DNA from: Syntrophomonadaceae bacterium
GTDB taxonomy: Bacteria; Bacillota; Syntrophomonadia; Syntrophomonadales; Syntrophomonadaceae
Assembly: GCA_028686565.1 (NCBI GenBank)
Contig: JAQUBU010000060.1
Location: 1 to 10,712 of the forward strand
Length of the DNA stretch: 10,712 nucleotides
Direction: 5' to 3'
In this document: positions 6,964-10,712 of the stretch, one piece after another
Layout: each line of letters opens with the position of its first letter
Position numbering within the stretch: position 1 is the first letter of the stretch
Translations under genes and position numbers: made by a program
The notes under the pieces: generated by a model
The model's input: the letters and a program-made list of their open reading frames with translations, nothing else
Told to the model about the DNA's origin: nothing
Database searches by the model: none

Positions 6964-8121
6964 ATGAACTCTAAGATACTCCTGGTAGATGATGAAGAAA
7001 ATATAATCTCTGCTTATAAGCGAGTGCTGCACCGCAAATTTGAATTCTTCGAGGCTCAAAACGGACATGAAGCCTTGGCTATTCTACGTGAGCACGGCCC
7101 TTTTGCGGTAATTATTTCAGATTTTCGCATGCCGGAAATGGATGGTATCCAATTCCTCCGCCAAGCCCGCAAGTTATTTCCTGATACGGTTAGGATAATG
7201 TTAACCGGGCAAGCCGACATGCAGGATGCTATTGATGCCATCAACCAGGGCAGCATTTTTCGTTTTCTTAATAAGCCATGTCCTTCCGAGCTGCTGTTGG
7301 AAACTCTTAATACCGCAGTAGAGCAATACCGGCTAATTCATGCTGAACGTGAACTGCTGGACCAAACCTTAAAGGGAAGTATCAAAATTTTGATTGATAT
7401 TCTCTCAATAGCTAATCCAGGTGCTTTCAGCCAGGCTGGCAGAATCCGCTCTCTGGCACGCAAATTGGCTATTCGTTTAAAGGTCGAAAGCATCTGGGAA
7501 GTAGAAATAGCTGCCCTGCTTTCGCATATTGGCTATATAACCATACCGGTGGAAATTCTCAAGAAGGTTGAAGCGCGTCAAGAATTAAGCCCGAATGAAG
7601 AAAATATTTTTGTTAAGCATCCGCAAATTGCTCAAAAACTTCTCCATAATATACCCCGACTGGAGGGAATTGCCGAAGGAATAGCTTATCAATTCAAACA
7701 ATTTGATGGAGGCGGACTTCCAGCCAATGATAAAAAAGGCAAGCTTATTCCATTAATTTCAAGAATCCTGAAACTGACTCATGATTTCGAACAGCTTCTG
7801 AAATCAGGACTAAATGCTAACCAAGCTATTGACCGGATGCGCATTAATTATGACTGCTATGACCCTGATGTCTTTGCCGCTCTGGAAGCAGAAATGATGA
7901 ATATAAAGGAAGGTTTTTTACTGGGCTATGTTTCGGTAAGCGAACTACTGCCCGGAATGATATTGGCTGACGATATCAAAGACCAAAACGGAATAATATT
8001 GATCCCCCGTTTATATGTAATAAGCAATATTCTGAAAATGCGCCTTATGAATTATTTGCTAATGGGTAGTATCAGGGAACCTATCAAGATATTGCAGGCT
8101 ATTAATAAAACTGTGATATAA
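6964..8121 (+). CDS. receiver plus degenerate HD-GYP-like response regulator (second paralogue)
   Basis: 385 residues with the same plan as the preceding protein. The receiver has D9-D10, phospho-acceptor D53 and the NKPCP lysine near 104. An HD-GYP-like domain and a C-terminal PGMILADDI segment follow. Decay of the HD site is less complete than in its twin: the HD pair is S187-H188, the HH pair is Y242-Q243, but H219 remains and D248-GGGLP preserves a recognisable trace of the GYP motif. Catalysis is still unlikely with so few ligands. The alignment is gap-free from residue 1 through at least Q243, since key positions carry identical numbers in both. This indicates tandem duplication followed by unequal divergence. 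A 16-base gap separates it from the previous stop, so it should be the last gene of the kinase operon. No DNA-binding domain is seen. The partner or ligand of the HD-like domain cannot be named from sequence. Confidence 0.92.
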   Translation: MNSKILLVDDEENIISAYKRVLHRKFEFFEAQNGHEALAILREHGPFAVIISDFRMPEMDGIQFLRQARKLFPDTVRIMLTGQADMQDAIDAINQGSIFRFLNKPCPSELLLETLNTAVEQYRLIHAERELLDQTLKGSIKILIDILSIANPGAFSQAGRIRSLARKLAIRLKVESIWEVEIAALLSHIGYITIPVEILKKVEARQELSPNEENIFVKHPQIAQKLLHNIPRLEGIAEGIAYQFKQFDGGGLPANDKKGKLIPLISRILKLTHDFEQLLKSGLNANQAIDRMRINYDCYDPDVFAALEAEMMNIKEGFLLGYVSVSELLPGMILADDIKDQNGIILIPRLYVISNILKMRLMNYLLMGSIREPIKILQAINKTVI

Positions 8122-8168
8122 TCCCCGCGTTATGTAGCTCACGAAAAAAGTCTTTCAGCGCCATGATT

Positions 8169-8226
8169 AAACCCGCATGATACAAGGGGTTTGGAAAAAC
8201 TATTATCGGATTGTGGAAAACCCGCA
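8169..8226. repeat. AAACCCGCA direct repeat with central GGGTTT in the convergent junction
   Basis: AAACCCGCA occurs at 8169-8177 and 8218-8226. GGGTTT at 8187-8192 can pair with the AAACCC of either copy. This lies between the converging ends of the last regulator gene and folD, where transcription from both sides should stop. Neither possible stem is followed by a clean T-run on either strand, so a standard intrinsic terminator is not supported. It may be a weak terminator or chance. Confidence 0.25.
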
Positions 8227-8236
8227 AAATTAAAAT

Positions 8237-9058
8237 CTATACTTTCTTTCGGCTTAATATACTGAGGTTATCAAAAAGCTCGGCAACTGTAATCATACCT
8301 ACCCCGCCCGGTACTGCACTGGCAAATTGTGCTTTGGCACTAGCTTTGGAATGAACATCACCAAACATTTTGCCAGCAGTATCAAAATTTATGCCCACAT
8401 CTATAATCACCGTATTCTCATTTACCATATCCGGAGTGACGAACTCCCTTTTCCCTATTGCTGCCACCAATATATCGGCATTCAGAGCTTCCTTTTGCAA
8501 ATCTCTGGTTTTGGAGTGACAGATTGTCACAGTACAGTTTTCAGCGGTCATCATAACTGCCAGAGGGCTGCCTACAGTCATGCTTCTTCCTATAATAACG
8601 GCCTTTTTACCCTCCAGCGCAATATTGTGAGCTTTTAGCATTCTGATTACCGCTTTGGGCGTGGCTGGCTTTACTCCTTTTTCACGGCTGATAAGTTTGC
8701 CCAGATTATAGTTGTGGATTCCTTCCACATCCTTATTGTAATCAATTGCATTTACCAAGCGACTGGCATTAAGGTGCCTGGGGATGGGTGTTTGCAGCAT
8801 TATTCCCGTCAGCCCGGGATTATCGTTTAAACTCTTTATGCATTGTATTACTTTATTTTCACTATAGTTTTCGGGAAGATTAATTATTTCAGCCATAACT
8901 CCTGTTTCTTCTGCAAACTTGCTTATTCCTTTAACATATGATAGAGAGGAAGGGTCCTCTCCTACCCTCAAAATAACCATACTCATTGGGATTTCCATTG
9001 CTTCCCGGCGGATTTCATCTTTGATCTGATCTCTAATCTCTTTTCCGTATATAAGCAA
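8237..9058 (-). CDS. folD: FolD-type methylenetetrahydrofolate dehydrogenase, divergent active site
   Basis: 273 residues, slightly shorter than the usual 280-290. FolD normally oxidises 5,10-methylene-THF to methenyl-THF with NAD(P)+ and hydrolyses it to 10-formyl-THF in the cytosol. Family blocks are clear: LRVGEDPSS, SYV, MLQTPIP, NKDVEGIHNYN, a GRSMTVGSP nucleotide-binding loop, ICHSKT and VPGGVG. However, the YVxxK motif reads Y41-V-K-G-I45, so isoleucine replaces the lysine needed for cyclohydrolase chemistry; a lysine follows at 47. The partner residues Q89 and D110 are kept. Other departures are DVEG for DVDG, PATPKA for PCTPxG, and VGMIT for VGPMT. The dehydrogenase fold looks sound, but cyclohydrolase activity is doubtful. 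The start is TTG with AGGAGG (9067-9072) eight bases upstream. A 54-base gap without a hairpin separates it from yraN, so cotranscription is likely. Confidence 0.93.
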   Translation of the reverse strand: MLIYGKEIRDQIKDEIRREAMEIPMSMVILRVGEDPSSLSYVKGISKFAEETGVMAEIINLPENYSENKVIQCIKSLNDNPGLTGIMLQTPIPRHLNASRLVNAIDYNKDVEGIHNYNLGKLISREKGVKPATPKAVIRMLKAHNIALEGKKAVIIGRSMTVGSPLAVMMTAENCTVTICHSKTRDLQKEALNADILVAAIGKREFVTPDMVNENTVIIDVGINFDTAGKMFGDVHSKASAKAQFASAVPGGVGMITVAELFDNLSILSRKKV

Positions 9059-9066
9059 GCAGTTCT

Positions 9067-9072
9067 CCTCCT
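9067..9072 (-). promoter_or_regulatory. ribosome binding site AGGAGG supporting a TTG start for folD
   Basis: On the minus strand AGGAGG is eight bases before TTG 9058-9056. No in-frame ATG lies nearby that would retain the first strand of the fold, so TTG is the likely start. Confidence 0.75.
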
Positions 9073-9112
9073 AAATTAAATATTTTAAGCAAATGGAAAT
9101 TTTAATAAAAAG

Positions 9113-9460
9113 CTAAAATGCCTGTTTGATATGATTTATTTTCTCTTCGCCTGCTTCGAGCAAAATACTTATAACATCGAAGGAAATTTCCCGGTATGAA
9201 CGCTTGGCAGCATCCATATAAAGCAAGGCTGCTTTTCTGATATGCTCCTTTTTGCGATTGGTAATCGCCTCTTCAGGATAACCATATTTACTTGAGCGCC
9301 TAGTCTTGACCTCAACAAATACCAGATTGCCATCCTTTTCACATATTATATCCAGTTCGCCATAACGGGTATAGTAATTTCGTCCCAATATTTTATAGCC
9401 TTGCTGCATTAAATACTTCGCAGCACTTTCCTCGCCCCATTTACCCAGTTCTTTTTTCAA
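9113..9460 (-). CDS. yraN: YraN/UPF0102 family nuclease-like protein
   Basis: 115 residues, typical for the family. The start resembles the family's G-x-x-G-E-E-x-A-x-x-Y/F-L pattern (GKWGEESAAKYL). The nuclease-like core follows: Y33-GELD with D37, then VFVEVKTR with E50 and K52, the D...ExK arrangement of restriction-endonuclease-like folds. The family is predicted to bind or cut nucleic acid, possibly branched DNA, but its cellular job is not settled. The start is TTG, only six bases after the TGA of the FlhB-like gene. The AGGTG overlapping that stop can serve as the ribosome binding site, implying coupling. The association of ylqH-like, yraN and housekeeping genes is common in Firmicutes, so context says little about function. 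Confidence 0.93.
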   Translation of the reverse strand: MKKELGKWGEESAAKYLMQQGYKILGRNYYTRYGELDIICEKDGNLVFVEVKTRRSSKYGYPEEAITNRKKEHIRKAALLYMDAAKRSYREISFDVISILLEAGEEKINHIKQAF

Positions 9461-9466
9461 TCTGCT

Positions 9467-9736
9467 TCACCTGTACTTCTTATCCATCTGATAGATAAAT
9501 GCCAGAACTTCAGCAATTACCGGATATAATTCCGGCGGTATTTCTTCATACAAATCAAGAGCCATTAGGTAATCTGCCAATTCCCGATCTTCTTTCAGAG
9601 GAACACCGCTTTCGATAGCAATTTCCCTAATTCGTTCAGCAATCAGCCCTCGTCCTTTGGCAACAACTACCGGCACTTCATCTATTTCCCTATCATAACG
9701 CAGGGCTACTGCTTTCTCCAGCTTTTTCTCCTCCAT
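9467..9736 (-). CDS. short FlhB C-terminal domain homologue (YlqH-type export switch-like protein)
   Basis: 89 residues matching the cytoplasmic C-terminal domain of FlhB/YscU, the flagellar and type III export switch, without its membrane part. The conserved core is visible: KAVALRYD, PVVVAKGRG, VPLKEDRELA, LYEEIPPELYPVIAEVLAFIY. The NPTH autocleavage motif that precedes the equivalent AVALKY strand in full FlhB is missing; KLEK stands there. It therefore cannot self-cleave as FlhB does. In Firmicutes such stand-alone proteins (B. subtilis YlqH type) are encoded beside a FliK-like protein, as here, and a link to flagellar export specificity is inferred, not shown. ATG is preceded by GGGAGG just after the upstream gene's stop, with an 11-base gap, so the pair is translationally linked. 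Confidence 0.9.
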   Translation of the reverse strand: MEEKKLEKAVALRYDREIDEVPVVVAKGRGLIAERIREIAIESGVPLKEDRELADYLMALDLYEEIPPELYPVIAEVLAFIYQMDKKYR

Positions 9737-9747
9737 GGGCTTCCTCC

Positions 9748-10712
9748 CTAAACGGTAATATCGATCCCCAAAGGCCTTATATTGAGAGGCGTTTCCTCCA
9801 ATTGCATACGCAAATTGCTGATTTCATCTTGCTCTTCCACAACTTTTATTCCCAGATTATTTGTTTTATATCCCAGGTCATTTAAACCCTGCAATAATAC
9901 TTCAATATTCCGGGTCAGATGATTGCATACCTTCTGGTTTTCTACTATTCCCTGAACCTCGATTTCTTTACTTCGTTTCCAATTGAGATGGAATAAGACC
10001 AAACCCATTTTGGCGGTATCCAGTGAAACGATAAAGCGGATATTATCCAGGTTTTTCAAGCCTTTGCGGCCTATTTCTTTATTTATCCTGATCTGTCCCA
10101 AACGATATTCATTACCCACCTGCACCGGAAAGGAGAAATAAAAGTAGTTAAGACTGTTATCTACGGCGCTGCGGCTGGCAACATTTAAGATGCGCTGGCC
10201 GGAAAGATCTTTTTCCAAACCATCTATCTTTTGCAGCAAATCATTAATAAGAGGATTTTTAGCAGCTGAATTATTCTTAATAATATCTTCAAGCAGAATA
10301 AGTCCTCTGATTAAATCCTTTTCAGAAAAAACCGCATTTTCCAGTTTAGCTCCTATGGTTGCTTTATTTTCACCTGAATCTATTCGCAGAATATCCAGCA
10401 GCGGTTTGAGCAGATCAAGATGCTTCAGCAATTTATCATTGTTGATTGGGGAATCAGAATCGGCCGCAGCTGTAACTATAGCTTTATCTTGACCTGGATT
10501 AATTTCATTTTGTTTAATCGCAGATGATGTCTGGGGATTATTTTTACTGCTGTCAATCAGGCTTTCGTGTGCTGCCCGCTCTGGTCCGGCTGAAGCTAAC
10601 ACAGATTCAAGTCCCAGCTTGATATTGGCTTGCCCGCCTGCTGGTGCTAGATTCTTCTCATTAATCATATTGCTGGAACCGTTGCTATTTTTCCCGGTTA
10701 ACACGGCCCCTT
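9748..10712 (-). CDS. FliK-like (YlqG-type) protein, 5' end probably outside the window
   Basis: At least 318 residues are visible from a GTG at 10704. The frame is open to the window edge and neither this GTG nor the ATG at 10668 has a well-placed ribosome binding site, so the gene probably begins upstream of the window. The first 90 or so residues are polar and low in complexity (Asn, Ser, Ala, Lys, Asp), likely disordered. A helical middle region rich in Leu, Asp and Lys follows. The last 140 residues form a predicted alpha/beta domain beginning YFYFSFPVQVG and ending PLGIDITV. This resembles the C-terminal domain of flagellar hook-length control proteins, where a disordered ruler precedes a compact domain that contacts FlhB. 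The FlhB-C-like gene directly downstream supports this reading. The N terminus is too short in the visible part to judge a ruler. Similarity to FliK is distant and based on architecture, context and recall. Confidence 0.7.
   Translation of the reverse strand, partial: GAVLTGKNSNGSSNMINEKNLAPAGGQANIKLGLESVLASAGPERAAHESLIDSSKNNPQTSSAIKQNEINPGQDKAIVTAAADSDSPINNDKLLKHLDLLKPLLDILRIDSGENKATIGAKLENAVFSEKDLIRGLILLEDIIKNNSAAKNPLINDLLQKIDGLEKDLSGQRILNVASRSAVDNSLNYFYFSFPVQVGNEYRLGQIRINKEIGRKGLKNLDNIRFIVSLDTAKMGLVLFHLNWKRSKEIEVQGIVENQKVCNHLTRNIEVLLQGLNDLGYKTNNLGIKVVEEQDEISNLRMQLEETPLNIRPLGIDITV

Noticed and set aside
8122..8236. Intrinsic terminator in the convergent junction.
   Set aside because: The AAACCC/GGGTTT pairings have only six base pairs and no following T-run on either strand. 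The T-run on the minus strand near 8144-8149 has no stem directly before it.

Overview
The window looks like chromosomal DNA from an anaerobic, moderately AT-rich Firmicute of the class Clostridia. The gene set recalls Syntrophomonas-type bacteria, but that is recall and inference, not a search result. The evidence is strong GGAGG-type ribosome binding sites, several TTG starts, and the cluster of a FliK-like gene, a short FlhB-C-like gene (ylqH type), yraN and folD, which is familiar from Firmicutes.

The left three quarters (219-8121) is five same-strand signalling genes. In order they are: a soluble PAS-GAF-GGDEF-HD-GYP protein able in principle to make and break cyclic di-GMP; a soluble PAS-GAF-PAS histidine kinase; a receiver-HDOD response regulator; and two tandem paralogous response regulators, each a receiver joined to an HD-GYP-like domain that has lost most of its metal ligands. 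From the kinase onward the genes overlap or lie within 16 bases of each other, so they probably form one operon. The c-di-GMP enzyme sits 164 bases upstream and shares a related PAS-GAF sensor with the kinase. No receiver carries a DNA-binding output and no protein has an obvious membrane segment. The module therefore appears to be a cytosolic phosphorelay that acts through HD-superfamily output domains and c-di-GMP rather than by direct transcriptional control.

The right quarter (8237 to the edge) is on the minus strand and converges on the signalling block across a 115-base junction. Reading leftward it holds a FliK-like protein (5' end probably outside the window), a short FlhB C-domain homologue without the autocleavage motif, YraN, and a divergent FolD whose usual cyclohydrolase lysine position holds isoleucine. 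These four genes are closely spaced and likely cotranscribed.

Main points for a second look: the receiver-HDOD gene has no ATG, GTG or TTG in its frame that would give a full receiver; the two tandem regulators have decayed HD sites; FolD has an altered active site; and the HD-GYP domain carries HDIGE instead of HDxGK.
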